A DNA stretch of 64,000 nucleotides from Barnesiella intestinihominis YIT 11860. Its GTDB lineage: Bacteria > Bacteroidota > Bacteroidia > Bacteroidales > Barnesiellaceae. Location: contig NZ_JH815203.1 of the NCBI RefSeq assembly GCF_000296465.1, positions 905,189-969,188 on the forward strand. Reading direction: 5' to 3'. Position 1 is the stretch's first letter; each line of letters opens with the position of its first letter. The notes beneath the pieces are model-generated. The model was not told where the DNA came from. It did not search any database and was given only the letters and a program-made list of their open reading frames with translations. This document shows, piece by piece, positions 18,142-27,749 of this stretch. Made by a program: the position numbers and the translations under genes.

Positions 18142-20385
18142 ATGGAAACGTCCGATCAACAATACACCAACGAAGAGCAACTTATCGAAGATAAATTTCA
18201 AGAACTGCTCAACGGATATCTCAACTCCAACCACCGGAAGAAAGTCGAGATTATCGAGCGTGCGTTCAAATTTGCCAAAGAAGCCCACAAGGGAATACGC
18301 CGACGATCGGGCGAACCCTACATACTGCACCCTATCGCCGTAGCTCGTATCGTCAGTCAGGAAATAGGTTTGGGCTCTACATCGATATGCTCCGCCCTGT
18401 TGCACGACGTTGTAGAAGACACCGAATATACCGTCGAGGACATCGAGAACCACTTCGGGAAAAAGATAGCATCCATCGTCGACGGGCTCACCAAAATATC
18501 GGGCGGTATTTTCGGCGACCAAGCATCGGCTCAGGCCGAGAATTTTCGGCGGCTGTTGCTCACCATGTCCGAAGACATTCGGGTAATCCTCATCAAAATG
18601 GCCGACCGCCTGCACAACATGCGCACGCTCGGTTCCATGCTCCCCAGCAAACAATATAAAATCGCTGGCGAGACACTCTATATATATGCCCCGTTGGCCC
18701 ACCGTTTAGGACTGTTCGCCATAAAGACCGAGTTGGAAGATCTCGCTTTCAAATACGAACACCCCGAGGCTTACAACCAAATCAAGCAGAAAATCGCCGA
18801 GACCGAAGAATCGCGCCAGCAAATTTACAACAACTTCTCCAAGCCGATTGTCGCGAAGCTCAAAGAAATGGGACTCGAATTCGAGATGAAAGCCCGGGTA
18901 AAATCCATCTATTCCATTTGGAACAAAATGGAATCGAAACACATACCTTTCGAGGAAGTCTACGACCTCTATGCGGTTCGTATCATTTTCAAATGCCCCA
19001 ACGAGGCCGACGAGAAAAAAGAGTGCTGGGCCATTTACTCGGTCATCACCGACATCTACAAACTGCACCCCGAACGCACCCGCGACTGGGTGAGCCGCCC
19101 CAAAGCCAATGGATACAAAGCTCTGCATCTCACGGTCATGGGTCCCGACGGCAATTGGATAGAAGTACAAATACGAAGCGAAAAAATGGACGAGATCGCC
19201 GAACGGGGATTCGCCGCCCATTGGAAATACAAAGTGGGAAACTCCGACGAAGAGTCGGAACTCGACATCTGGCTGAAAACCATCAAAGACATTCTCGAAC
19301 ACCCCGAGCCCAACGCCATCGATTTTCTCGACACGATAAAGCTCAACCTGTTCAGTACCGAGATATTTGTCTTTACGCCCAAAGGCGAGCTCATCACATT
19401 GCCCAAAGACGCCACGGCGCTCGATTTGGCTTTCACCCTGCACTCCGACCTCGGCTTCCATTGTATCGCCGCCAAAGTAAATCACCGGCTAGTACCGCTG
19501 AACCAAAAACTGCATAGCGGCGACCAAGTGGAAATACTCACCTCCAAATCGCAAACGCCCAAAGAGGAATGGCTCAACTTCATCACCACGGCCAAAGCCC
19601 GAAGCAGACTGACGGCGTCGTTGCGGAAAGACCGGCGAAAAATCATAGCGAAAGGAGAGAAAATACTGAAAGACTTTTTCGAAAGCAATCACATCGAATA
19701 CAACAACGATGTAGTAACCAAAATATTAAGCAACCTCGGCATACGACATCGGGACGATCTGTTCTACAAAATAGGAAATGACGAGATTACCCCCAACGAA
19801 AATATCAAAAAAATCATCAAGGAAAAAAGTCAAAATCCTTTCATGCGGTATCTGAAACTTTCGTTCGGCAGCAACAACGGGAAAAACGAACAGCCCAAAC
19901 CCGTCACTCCTCAGCAACTTACGATAGACCGCAAACAGACCTACATTCTGCGAGACGAGAACGGAGTGAAAAACTATAAAGTAGCGGATTGCTGTTGCCC
20001 GATACCCGGTGACGACGTCTTGGGATATGTGGAAGACGACGAAACCGTAGTCGTGCACAAAAGGGAATGTCCCGTAGCCATGCGACTGAAATCGAGCTTC
20101 GGCCCACGGTTGGTGTCCACGCAATGGGAAGCCAGCGAATCGCTTTCCTTTCCCGCCAAGATAGAGATACAAGGTATCGACCGGATAGGGATTCTCAACG
20201 AAATCACCCGGGTGATTTCCAATGAATTGATTATCGACATGAGAGGACTCACCATAAAAGCCAACGAAGGCGTATTCACCGGGACGGTCAACATCATGGT
20301 GCACGACACCCGCGTCGTAGAATCGCTTTGTAATAAATTACGTAAAATAAAGGGCGTACAGAAGGTCGCACGCTGTAAAGAATAA
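18142..20385 (+). CDS. rel: Bifunctional (p)ppGpp synthetase/hydrolase Rel
   Basis: 748 residues from METSDQQ. The frame is open 17 codons upstream, but those lie within the promoter. Domains in order: HD hydrolase (His88-Asp89 in LLHDVVEDT), RelA/SpoT synthetase (YDLYAVRIIF from 274, then KPKANGYKALHLTV-type substrate loop), TGS (about 400-460), a Cys-rich helical/zinc-finger region (ADCCCPIPGD) and a C-terminal ACT domain (about 670-748). It makes and degrades the stringent-response alarmone and should be the main such enzyme here. The HD motif is intact, so hydrolysis is expected. An HD phosphodiesterase gene follows 11 bases later. Confidence 0.95.
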   Translation: METSDQQYTNEEQLIEDKFQELLNGYLNSNHRKKVEIIERAFKFAKEAHKGIRRRSGEPYILHPIAVARIVSQEIGLGSTSICSALLHDVVEDTEYTVEDIENHFGKKIASIVDGLTKISGGIFGDQASAQAENFRRLLLTMSEDIRVILIKMADRLHNMRTLGSMLPSKQYKIAGETLYIYAPLAHRLGLFAIKTELEDLAFKYEHPEAYNQIKQKIAETEESRQQIYNNFSKPIVAKLKEMGLEFEMKARVKSIYSIWNKMESKHIPFEEVYDLYAVRIIFKCPNEADEKKECWAIYSVITDIYKLHPERTRDWVSRPKANGYKALHLTVMGPDGNWIEVQIRSEKMDEIAERGFAAHWKYKVGNSDEESELDIWLKTIKDILEHPEPNAIDFLDTIKLNLFSTEIFVFTPKGELITLPKDATALDLAFTLHSDLGFHCIAAKVNHRLVPLNQKLHSGDQVEILTSKSQTPKEEWLNFITTAKARSRLTASLRKDRRKIIAKGEKILKDFFESNHIEYNNDVVTKILSNLGIRHRDDLFYKIGNDEITPNENIKKIIKEKSQNPFMRYLKLSFGSNNGKNEQPKPVTPQQLTIDRKQTYILRDENGVKNYKVADCCCPIPGDDVLGYVEDDETVVVHKRECPVAMRLKSSFGPRLVSTQWEASESLSFPAKIEIQGIDRIGILNEITRVISNELIIDMRGLTIKANEGVFTGTVNIMVHDTRVVESLCNKLRKIKGVQKVARCKE

Positions 20386-20396
20386 CCCGTAGAATC

Positions 20397-22532
20397 ATGG
20401 ATAAAAACCGTATACAAAAATTCCTGTCCAGCACACGTGTCCTGCAATTTGTCTTTTTCGTGGCAGCAGTGACATTGGTTACCTATTTCTTCCCGAGAGA
20501 AGGAAAATTTCGTTACACCTTTCAGGAAGGGAAACCGTGGAAGTACGGATTGCTCACCGCTCCGTTCGACTTTCCCGTTTATAAAGACGAAGCCGTCATT
20601 CAACAAGAACGCGACAGCATCATGCTCGACTTCCAACCGGTCTTCTCACACAACGAATCGATAGAGAAAAAGTCCGTCGACGACTTCGAAAAAGCATTGA
20701 GTAACTATACGGAAATGTCTATCCCGCCGACTCTCCGCAAGAACTTGGTCCAAGCTCTGCGAGAAGCCTATCGGAAAGGAATCGTCTCTTCCGAAGCATA
20801 CACCCAACTGCAATCCGGAAAATTCAAGGAAATACGAATCCTCGAAAACAATGTCGCGCGCGAAATACCGGTATCCGAACTGCAATCCGCACGGGAAGCC
20901 TACGAGAACATGCTCAATAAATTCCCCGACTCCTACTCGCATCACATCTTACAAACCTGTAACCTGAACGATTTTCTAAACACGAATATCGCATTCGATA
21001 GTATTACGACCGACCGGCTCAAAGACAATCTGTTACAACGAATCGCTCTCTCCGACGGTATTGTTCAAGCCGGAGAACGTATTGTCGACCGGGGCGAAAT
21101 CATCACGCCGCAAACCTATCGCATTCTCAAATCGCTCGAAACCGTCACCTTGAAAAAAAGCGTCGGCAATGACCACCGTGGTTACACCATACTGGGACAA
21201 ATCATCGTATTCACCTGTCTCTTTTCTTTTTTCTATCTGTTCTTGGCACTGTTCCGTCCGCAGACTTTCAACGAGATGCGTACCCTCGGCTTTATGATGA
21301 TGCTCATCGTGGGCATCTCCCTGATAGCTTTTTTCCTTTCTGAATTTCGGTTACAAGGCATATATTTGGTTCCGTTCGCCATTATTCCCATTATCGTGGT
21401 CACCTTCTTCGACTCGCGCACCGCACTCTATGTACACCTCATTACGGTACTTATCTGTGCTTTTACGGCGCCGTTCGCACTCGAATTCATCTTCTTGCAG
21501 CTTATCGTAGGCATGACCGCCATCGACAGCCTCAGCGACCTTTCTCGCCGCTCCCAGCTCATGCGCTGCGCCCTGCTCGTCTTCCTCGCCTACTGCTTTG
21601 CCTACGTGGGATATACACTCCTTTCCGAAGGCGACCTCTCGAAACTGAATTACAATATGTTCATCTATTTCGGAGTCAATTGTGTATTTCTGCTGTTCGC
21701 CTATCTCCTTATCTATATATTCGAAAAGGCCTTCGGGTTCATCTCCACAGTCACGCTGGTCGAATTGTCCGATGTGAACAATCCCATATTGAGACAGTTA
21801 TCCGAAGAGTGCCCCGGAACCTTCCAACACTCCCTGCAAATCTCCAACTTAGCGGCCGAGGCGGCCAATAAAATAGGAGCGAAGGCTCAATTGGTTCGTA
21901 CCGGAGCCCTTTATCACGATATCGGGAAACTCAAAAATCCGGCATTCTTCACCGAGAATCAATCGGGATTCAATCCGCACACACCGCTCTCCTTCGAACA
22001 AAGCGCACAAATCGTCATCTCCCATGTGAACGACGGACTTAAAATGGCCGATAAACTACGATTGCCCCAAGCTATCAAAGACTTTATCTCCACGCACCAC
22101 GGACACGGGAAAGCAAAATTCTTTTACAACTCCTTCTGTAACAAATACCCCGACCAACCCGTAGACGAATCGAAATTCACCTACCCCGGTCCCAACCCGT
22201 TCACGAAGGAAACGGGAATACTCATGATGGCCGATGCCGTCGAAGCCGCTTCGAGAAGCCTCAAAGAATACACCAACGAAAGTATCTCGCAACTCGTCAA
22301 CCGCATCATCGACTCGCAAGTCGCCGACGGTCTCCTGCGCGATACCCCCCTCAGCTTCCGCGATGTGGAGACGATCAAAGCTACCTTTATCGAGAAACTC
22401 AAAACCATCTATCACACCCGCATTAGTTATCCCGAACTGAATAAAAACGGGAAAAACGAGGAGGAAAAAACAGACAAGGAAACAACAAAAGCAGACAACA
22501 ATGCTCCCTCTCCAACTGAAATAAAGAAATAA
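20397..22532 (+). CDS. 7TM HD-domain phosphohydrolase, PgpH-like
   Basis: 711 residues. One N-terminal membrane helix (about 14-33), a large extracytoplasmic region (7TMR-HDED type, to about 265), a bundle of about seven helices (270-455) and a cytoplasmic HD domain with HD at 507-508 (GALYHDIGKL), HGHGKA and ADAVEAASR. Proteins of this architecture hydrolyse cyclic di-AMP in Gram-positive bacteria (PgpH); the same substrate is likely but not proven in Bacteroidales. It is co-transcribed with rel, which joins two nucleotide-second-messenger enzymes. The last 35 residues are Lys/Glu-rich and disordered. Confidence 0.85.
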   Translation: MDKNRIQKFLSSTRVLQFVFFVAAVTLVTYFFPREGKFRYTFQEGKPWKYGLLTAPFDFPVYKDEAVIQQERDSIMLDFQPVFSHNESIEKKSVDDFEKALSNYTEMSIPPTLRKNLVQALREAYRKGIVSSEAYTQLQSGKFKEIRILENNVAREIPVSELQSAREAYENMLNKFPDSYSHHILQTCNLNDFLNTNIAFDSITTDRLKDNLLQRIALSDGIVQAGERIVDRGEIITPQTYRILKSLETVTLKKSVGNDHRGYTILGQIIVFTCLFSFFYLFLALFRPQTFNEMRTLGFMMMLIVGISLIAFFLSEFRLQGIYLVPFAIIPIIVVTFFDSRTALYVHLITVLICAFTAPFALEFIFLQLIVGMTAIDSLSDLSRRSQLMRCALLVFLAYCFAYVGYTLLSEGDLSKLNYNMFIYFGVNCVFLLFAYLLIYIFEKAFGFISTVTLVELSDVNNPILRQLSEECPGTFQHSLQISNLAAEAANKIGAKAQLVRTGALYHDIGKLKNPAFFTENQSGFNPHTPLSFEQSAQIVISHVNDGLKMADKLRLPQAIKDFISTHHGHGKAKFFYNSFCNKYPDQPVDESKFTYPGPNPFTKETGILMMADAVEAASRSLKEYTNESISQLVNRIIDSQVADGLLRDTPLSFRDVETIKATFIEKLKTIYHTRISYPELNKNGKNEEEKTDKETTKADNNAPSPTEIKK

Positions 22533-22631
22533 TCGATAAAAATTCTATTCCTCTTTAACAGGCTGTCAAAATATCATTCTCGTTAGACGAACTTATGAAA
22601 ATAAGCAAATGATAGGAACAACATATAATCC

Positions 22632-23378
22632 ATGAAACAATACGAAGCAGTCATTGAAACATTAGATAAATTAGGTGGTGTAGCCACATTGGGAGACTTA
22701 AACTCAGAAGTTTTTAAAATCCAAGAATGTGAATGGAAAACAAAAACTCCATTCGCATCAATCAGACGCATAGTTCAACAAACTAAGGGTATTTATAAAA
22801 TCAAACCCGGATTATATGGCCTTGAAAAATACCGAAAACAAAACGAAGAAAGAGGAATTATTCCTGAAACAGAAAAGAACAAAGACTCCGAAATACAAAG
22901 ATCGTTCAATCACGCTTACTATCAAGGGCTACTGGTGATAATAGGTAATTTGCGTAATCTGAAAACGTTTATTCCAAATCAAGACAAAAATAAAAAATTT
23001 TACGATGGGAAAACGCTTCAAGAACTCTCTACACTCAAAAAATTACCCAATTACTCCTACCCCGCATTAATAAATCGAAGTGCGATGATTGATACCATTT
23101 GGTTCAATGAACGCAATATGCCTCATTCGTTCTTTGAAATAGAACACTCGACAGATATCCAAAACTCGCTCTTAAAATTTAATGATTTGCAAGATTTTTA
23201 CGTCAGAATGGCCATAGTGGCAGATGCCAAACGAAAATCTGAATTTGAAACCAAACTTTCATATCATGCATTCGACGAGTTACGGTTAAACAAGCGCGTC
23301 TCTTTTTTAAGTTATGAAGCTCTTGTTAAACAATATGAAATGGAAATAGAGAAACAATCTCTTGATTTTATACTATAA
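22632..23378 (+). CDS. HTH plus PD-(D/E)XK-like nuclease, accessory to restriction system
   Basis: 248 residues. Residues 1-67 look like a winged helix of the HARE-HTH type (conserved W-K-T-K-T-P and a closing G-x-Y-G-L). Residues 140-190 carry IDTIWF (Asp154), then FFEIEHST (Glu169, Glu171, His172), a pattern resembling the active site of PD-(D/E)XK nucleases. It is AT-rich relative to flanking housekeeping genes and faces the restriction enzyme gene tail to tail, 20 bases apart. It may be a second nuclease or a control component of the R-M locus. Fold and role are inferred from short motifs only. Confidence 0.55.
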   Translation: MKQYEAVIETLDKLGGVATLGDLNSEVFKIQECEWKTKTPFASIRRIVQQTKGIYKIKPGLYGLEKYRKQNEERGIIPETEKNKDSEIQRSFNHAYYQGLLVIIGNLRNLKTFIPNQDKNKKFYDGKTLQELSTLKKLPNYSYPALINRSAMIDTIWFNERNMPHSFFEIEHSTDIQNSLLKFNDLQDFYVRMAIVADAKRKSEFETKLSYHAFDELRLNKRVSFLSYEALVKQYEMEIEKQSLDFIL

Positions 23379-23398
23379 CATTAGCCATACCATAGAAA

Positions 23399-24130
23399 TC
23401 ACAAAGCCATTATCGTGTGATACACCTTTTCGATAAAAAGCTCGTAATCGTTAAATATCACACCATTCCCGAAATCATTATAGTCATGTTCTGTTAATGA
23501 CAAAGAAGGGTTCAACCTCCTATAATAATCCATATACTCCCTGCTGGTAGACAAAGAGTCGTTATCAGGAATATGCACGACATAAATCAAAGTTTTGTTA
23601 GGTGTATGGAAATAGATACTAGCATCATCTTGAGAAAGAGTAACATATTTTTCGGCATTATGAGCTGTAAAAGTCTCCCACCGGCTCAATTCTCCAGATC
23701 GTTGATAATACGGTAGTTTATCAAGTATGATGAATATTTGAAAATACGGACAATTCCCACATCGTATATTGGCAGTTTCACCCAACATGTTCTCAAAATA
23801 ATTGTTCGAGTTTTGCGAGTAATTCTGCATAACGAATTTAACCGCCAAACCGGCTACGGCACGCTCCCCTTTCTTCACTGTAATATCCACAGCCTTATTG
23901 ACATAACGTCCCCTTATCTTCGTCTCTTTACCAATTCCATACCCCTGCGAAAAAACGGTATAATCCCGGCCTAACTTTTCTGCCAAATCTCGTGCTATTG
24001 CACCGTGTAACGGTTTAAGTTTTGCCGTGCTCCGAGATGTACCCTTTTCGATAAACTCTTTGAACGAATTAGTAAGCACTCTCAAAAAGTCCGAGTTGCC
24101 CAGTGGATAAGTTATCTCTTCCCTTTCCAT
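23399..24130 (-). CDS. Putative type II restriction endonuclease
   Basis: 243 residues, no signal peptide. A possible nuclease core is VDITVKK (Asp82) followed by AGLAVKF (Lys98), the spacing expected for PD-(D/E)XK, although the usual acidic residue before the lysine is Ala96. NYSQNSNNYFENMLGET (103-119) and the Cys pair near 124-127 resemble parts of restriction enzymes associated with gamma-type adenine methylases. The gene begins inside the end of the methyltransferase gene (62-base overlap) and is translated after it, the order expected when the modification enzyme must come first. Confidence 0.6.
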   Translation of the reverse strand: MEREEITYPLGNSDFLRVLTNSFKEFIEKGTSRSTAKLKPLHGAIARDLAEKLGRDYTVFSQGYGIGKETKIRGRYVNKAVDITVKKGERAVAGLAVKFVMQNYSQNSNNYFENMLGETANIRCGNCPYFQIFIILDKLPYYQRSGELSRWETFTAHNAEKYVTLSQDDASIYFHTPNKTLIYVVHIPDNDSLSTSREYMDYYRRLNPSLSLTEHDYNDFGNGVIFNDYELFIEKVYHTIMAL

Positions 24131-25553
24131 ATTCCAATTGTATCTTATAATTTATATATAGTTCCAAGTCTTTCGAATTGAAGGTATAATATCCACCGCT
24201 TTTATAATTTTTGAGTAGCGAAACGTAACGAATAAATTCCTCGTTTCTAATAATCCTATCGAGCATATCGAATGTAACCCCCTTATCAGGCAATATATAC
24301 AAACCGCTATACAGACCACACCCCGGCGGAACCTCCGTCAATTTAATACTCTCAACTCCTTTGATACAAGTGTTAACGGCATACTTCAAAATACAAACAT
24401 CTTTCAACGCCTGTGTACGCCCATACAAAAACCAATCGGGTGTCTCACTTCTTTTTCTTCCTTTCAGAAGCTTTTCCGCATGATCCTCTAAATACCGACA
24501 TACACTCTCGCTCTCCGACAAAAGTTCATACGCGAGAGGAGACCCTTTTTCATCATAAGGAAAAAAAGCCCTCGACCATTTTCCTGTCGAGGCCTTCAAT
24601 ACCGGAATCGTATACTCCATAAAAGGCAATTCGCCGATAAACACATCGTCGAATAACGTAGCGAATCCATTTTTCACCCGTACATATGAATCCGAAGCAG
24701 ACAGCCTTATCCGCTTCAACAGTTCCAACTCCTTCTTACCAGAAAGATAAAACTTGCGATTTATTTGTATCTCGTCGTATGACAGCGTGTCTATGTGCCG
24801 TATTTTACCCACCCGTTCGTCATAGACATTATAATCTATCCGATCATTATCTTCGACTTTTTCAAACCGGGAAATCAACGTATAGGTAGTAGCCTTGAAA
24901 GGTTGAAAATGTCCCATATCCACTACTCCTGTCAAATACTTTCTCAAAACAATTTCACGACGCATATTCTCACCTGCCAAGCTATTCAGCCACGAACTCG
25001 GCGTAATATAACACAATCGTCCACCTGCCGACAACATACGAAGACCTAATTCGAAAAACACCAGAAACAAATCCGTCATTCCCCCATTGGCAAAAGTAAA
25101 CTGTTTGACATCTGTATAATCGGTTTCTAAATTATGAACTCTCACATACGGGGGATTACCCACCACAAAATCCATTGCCCCGTCATAAATTTTGATTTTC
25201 AAAGCATTACCTTCGATAATATCCCAATCCACATCGGTTACACCGAACTTCAAAGCAACAAGATTCAAATTTTCTATGCACCGTTCATAAGTCCCGGCAT
25301 CGATTTCTATCCCATGTATATATGTCTGCAATTCGTCTTTAAGGAGAGCGATATCATCATTCCCTGCACGAAAAGCCCGGCAATAACGGCCGACAATTTC
25401 GCAAAGAAATGCCCCCTCGCCACAACTGTTATCGATGATGTGCTTTCCCAATATGCGGGGAGATTCCACATAACCGCAAAAATCCAATATATCGGCGACC
25501 AAATAATCGGGGGTAAATACTTGCCCGCTATGTTTTATCCGTAAACTTCCCAT
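24069..25553 (-). CDS. DNA N6-adenine methyltransferase (type II, TaqI-like)
   Basis: 494 residues from ATG 25553 (a TTG nine bases upstream is less likely). Motif X region HSGQVFTP, SAM-binding motif I DNSCGEGAF at 41-49 and catalytic motif IV NPPY at 133-136 define a gamma-class N6-adenine methylase. The C-terminal half (about 250-494) is a TaqI-like target-recognition region. It methylates host DNA to protect it from the overlapping restriction gene product. Its -7 promoter element lies only seven bases before the ATG. The gene borders an orphan terminase on the other side. Confidence 0.88.
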   Translation of the reverse strand: MGSLRIKHSGQVFTPDYLVADILDFCGYVESPRILGKHIIDNSCGEGAFLCEIVGRYCRAFRAGNDDIALLKDELQTYIHGIEIDAGTYERCIENLNLVALKFGVTDVDWDIIEGNALKIKIYDGAMDFVVGNPPYVRVHNLETDYTDVKQFTFANGGMTDLFLVFFELGLRMLSAGGRLCYITPSSWLNSLAGENMRREIVLRKYLTGVVDMGHFQPFKATTYTLISRFEKVEDNDRIDYNVYDERVGKIRHIDTLSYDEIQINRKFYLSGKKELELLKRIRLSASDSYVRVKNGFATLFDDVFIGELPFMEYTIPVLKASTGKWSRAFFPYDEKGSPLAYELLSESESVCRYLEDHAEKLLKGRKRSETPDWFLYGRTQALKDVCILKYAVNTCIKGVESIKLTEVPPGCGLYSGLYILPDKGVTFDMLDRIIRNEEFIRYVSLLKNYKSGGYYTFNSKDLELYINYKIQLEYGKGRDNLSTGQLGLFESAY

Positions 25554-25559
25554 GAATTG

Positions 25560-25567
25560 CAAAGATA
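25560..25567 (-). promoter_or_regulatory. -7 element for the methyltransferase, giving a very short leader
   Basis: TATCTTTG on the minus strand, ending seven bases before the ATG at 25553. If used, transcription would start at or next to the start codon, so the mRNA would be leaderless or almost so. No -33 TTTG at the expected spacing. Confidence 0.4.
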
Positions 25568-25637
25568 ATATATTTTCCTTTTTTCCTGCCCATCACCTTC
25601 CAAAACATCGTTTCGTATCACCCTGCCATAAAACGGG

Positions 25638-27713
25638 GTGGAAGCGGCATTTCTTTTGCAGAAAATTGCAGAAGAAATGGGGATTGTATTTCATCACGAA
25701 GAGATTACGGTCGAAGAGAACCGACAGAGAAACGAATACCTGCGACGGTACTATAACCCCGAGACGGGAGAGGGTAACGATACAGGCGACCGCTGGATAT
25801 TGCGGCTGCCCGATGCTCCCATACCGGTTCAATATATTCCGAAGGCTTTGTTCGAGAACGAAATAATGGCGCAAAGACTCGTCGAATGCGGGAGTCTGGC
25901 GGTGTATGCCGAACGATACGGTCACGACAAAATAATCGCTACCGACGAAGCAGGAAGAAACCCGAAACTCGCCGACGGCGGGGATGCCACAGAAGAACTA
26001 TGGAGGGAGTGGATACGGGTGCGAATTCGGTACGATTTCGAATTTTGGGCATTCAGCTTTGTCCGTATCAAAGATAAATTGGGAGCCGAAGACATTCCAT
26101 TCCGTCTGAACAGACCGCAACGGCGCATATTGGGGATGCTCGAAGATATGCGCACGGCGGGAAAACCCATTCGCCTCATCTTGCTCAAAGCCCGGCAATG
26201 GGGCGGTTCCACTCTCGTACAAATCTATATGGCATGGATTCAGCTGGTGCACTGCCGCAACTGGAACAGCGTGATTTGCGCCCATCTCAAAGAATCGGCC
26301 GCCAACATCAAGGGCATGTACAGCAAACTGCTCGCCAACTATCCCGACTGGCTGCTCGACGGGGAGAAACCGAAGTTCAAACCGTTCGAGCGCATGGCGA
26401 ACACATCGGTCATCGCCGGGCGGGAGTGCAGGGTAACCATAGGCTCGGCCGAGAGTCAGGAATCGGTGCGGGGTATCGACGCGGCGATGGCTCACCTCTC
26501 GGAGGTGGCTTTCTGGCGGAACAGCCGCATGAAATCGCCCGAACAGGTGATGCGCTCGATATGCGGGTCGATCATGCTGCTACCCTGTTCGATGGTGGTT
26601 ATGGAAAGCACGGCGAACGGGACGGGGTCTTATTTTCACCAAGAGTGCGAACGAGCCAAACGGGGAGAGAGCGACAAACAGTTCGCTTTCGTCCCGTGGT
26701 TCGAAATAGAGATGTACACCCTGCCGATCGACGACTACGACTCGTTCATCGGCAGCCTCACCGACTACGAACGCATGCTATGGCACAGGGGAGCCACGCT
26801 CGAAGCAATCGCTTGGTATCGGCAGAAACGGAAAGAGTATGCCCGGCATGCCGACATGATGGCCGAATATCCCAGCGATGATATAGAGGCATTCTGCTAC
26901 TCGGGCGAACGAGTGTTCGATCCCACGTTGGTGGAAAAGTTGCGTCGCTGCTGTTGTCCGCCGCGGTTCGAAGGCGACATTCACGGCAAAGAATCCACCG
27001 GGAAACAAGCCTTGCAAGAAATCGAATTGGAGACCCGACCCGAAGGGCCTCTGAAAATATGGGAATATCCCGCCAAAGAATGCGAAATGCGGGATCGCTA
27101 TCTGGCAGTAGTCGATATAGGCGGACGCTCCGACACCTCGGACTATTCGGTCATAGCCGTGTTCGACCGTTATTGGATGCTCGATGGCGGCCCCGCCGAA
27201 GTCGTGGCGCAATGGCGGGGACACATAGACCACGACTTGCTCGCATGGAAATCGGCTCAAATCGCCGCATACTATCAGAACGCTCTGCTGGTGATCGAGA
27301 GCAACACGCTCGAAACCGAGCACGACGATAGCGAACACTCGGCCTATATCCTCGACACGCTCTCCCGATATTACAACAACCTGTATGCCCGACAGTCCCC
27401 TCCCGACAGCATAGGACAGAAACCGCCCTCCCGTTGGGGATTCCACATGAATCGAGCCACCAAAGCACTGGTTATCGATGCCCAAAAGAACGCCCTTCGG
27501 GAAGGGAGCTATATCGAGCACGACACACAAGCCTGCTACGAACACGATGTATATGAACGCAAGCCCAACGGCAGCTACGGCGCTATGGAGGGTCATCACG
27601 ACGACATACTCATCACCCGTTGTATCGGGAACTATATATGCAGTCGGGAATTGCCGTCCGCTTCATCGAAAGGTCATCGGAGCGAAAGGATCGTTAACGA
27701 GTCGTCTATATAA
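25638..27713 (+). CDS. Orphan phage terminase large subunit-like protein
   Basis: 691 residues from GTG 25638; an ATG at 25677 is an alternative start. The ATPase part has a Walker-A-like loop LLKARQWGGST at 182-192 and a Walker-B region MAHLSEVAFW with Glu289. The nuclease part has VVDIGGRSDTSD (Asp493), an ESNTLE segment and HHDD near 653. These match terminases that cut and package phage DNA. No portal, capsid, small terminase or integrase gene accompanies it. GC is close to the host average. It is either a well preserved prophage relic or a domesticated gene of the adjacent R-M island. Confidence 0.75.
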   Translation: MEAAFLLQKIAEEMGIVFHHEEITVEENRQRNEYLRRYYNPETGEGNDTGDRWILRLPDAPIPVQYIPKALFENEIMAQRLVECGSLAVYAERYGHDKIIATDEAGRNPKLADGGDATEELWREWIRVRIRYDFEFWAFSFVRIKDKLGAEDIPFRLNRPQRRILGMLEDMRTAGKPIRLILLKARQWGGSTLVQIYMAWIQLVHCRNWNSVICAHLKESAANIKGMYSKLLANYPDWLLDGEKPKFKPFERMANTSVIAGRECRVTIGSAESQESVRGIDAAMAHLSEVAFWRNSRMKSPEQVMRSICGSIMLLPCSMVVMESTANGTGSYFHQECERAKRGESDKQFAFVPWFEIEMYTLPIDDYDSFIGSLTDYERMLWHRGATLEAIAWYRQKRKEYARHADMMAEYPSDDIEAFCYSGERVFDPTLVEKLRRCCCPPRFEGDIHGKESTGKQALQEIELETRPEGPLKIWEYPAKECEMRDRYLAVVDIGGRSDTSDYSVIAVFDRYWMLDGGPAEVVAQWRGHIDHDLLAWKSAQIAAYYQNALLVIESNTLETEHDDSEHSAYILDTLSRYYNNLYARQSPPDSIGQKPPSRWGFHMNRATKALVIDAQKNALREGSYIEHDTQACYEHDVYERKPNGSYGAMEGHHDDILITRCIGNYICSRELPSASSKGHRSERIVNESSI

Positions 27714-27749
27714 AAAACGTTTTCCGTTACCCAAACGCACCTTGTCGCA

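Noticed and set aside
18706-19485. Minus-strand ORF of 259 codons opposite rel
   Set aside because: Antisense shadow of the synthetase and TGS domains.
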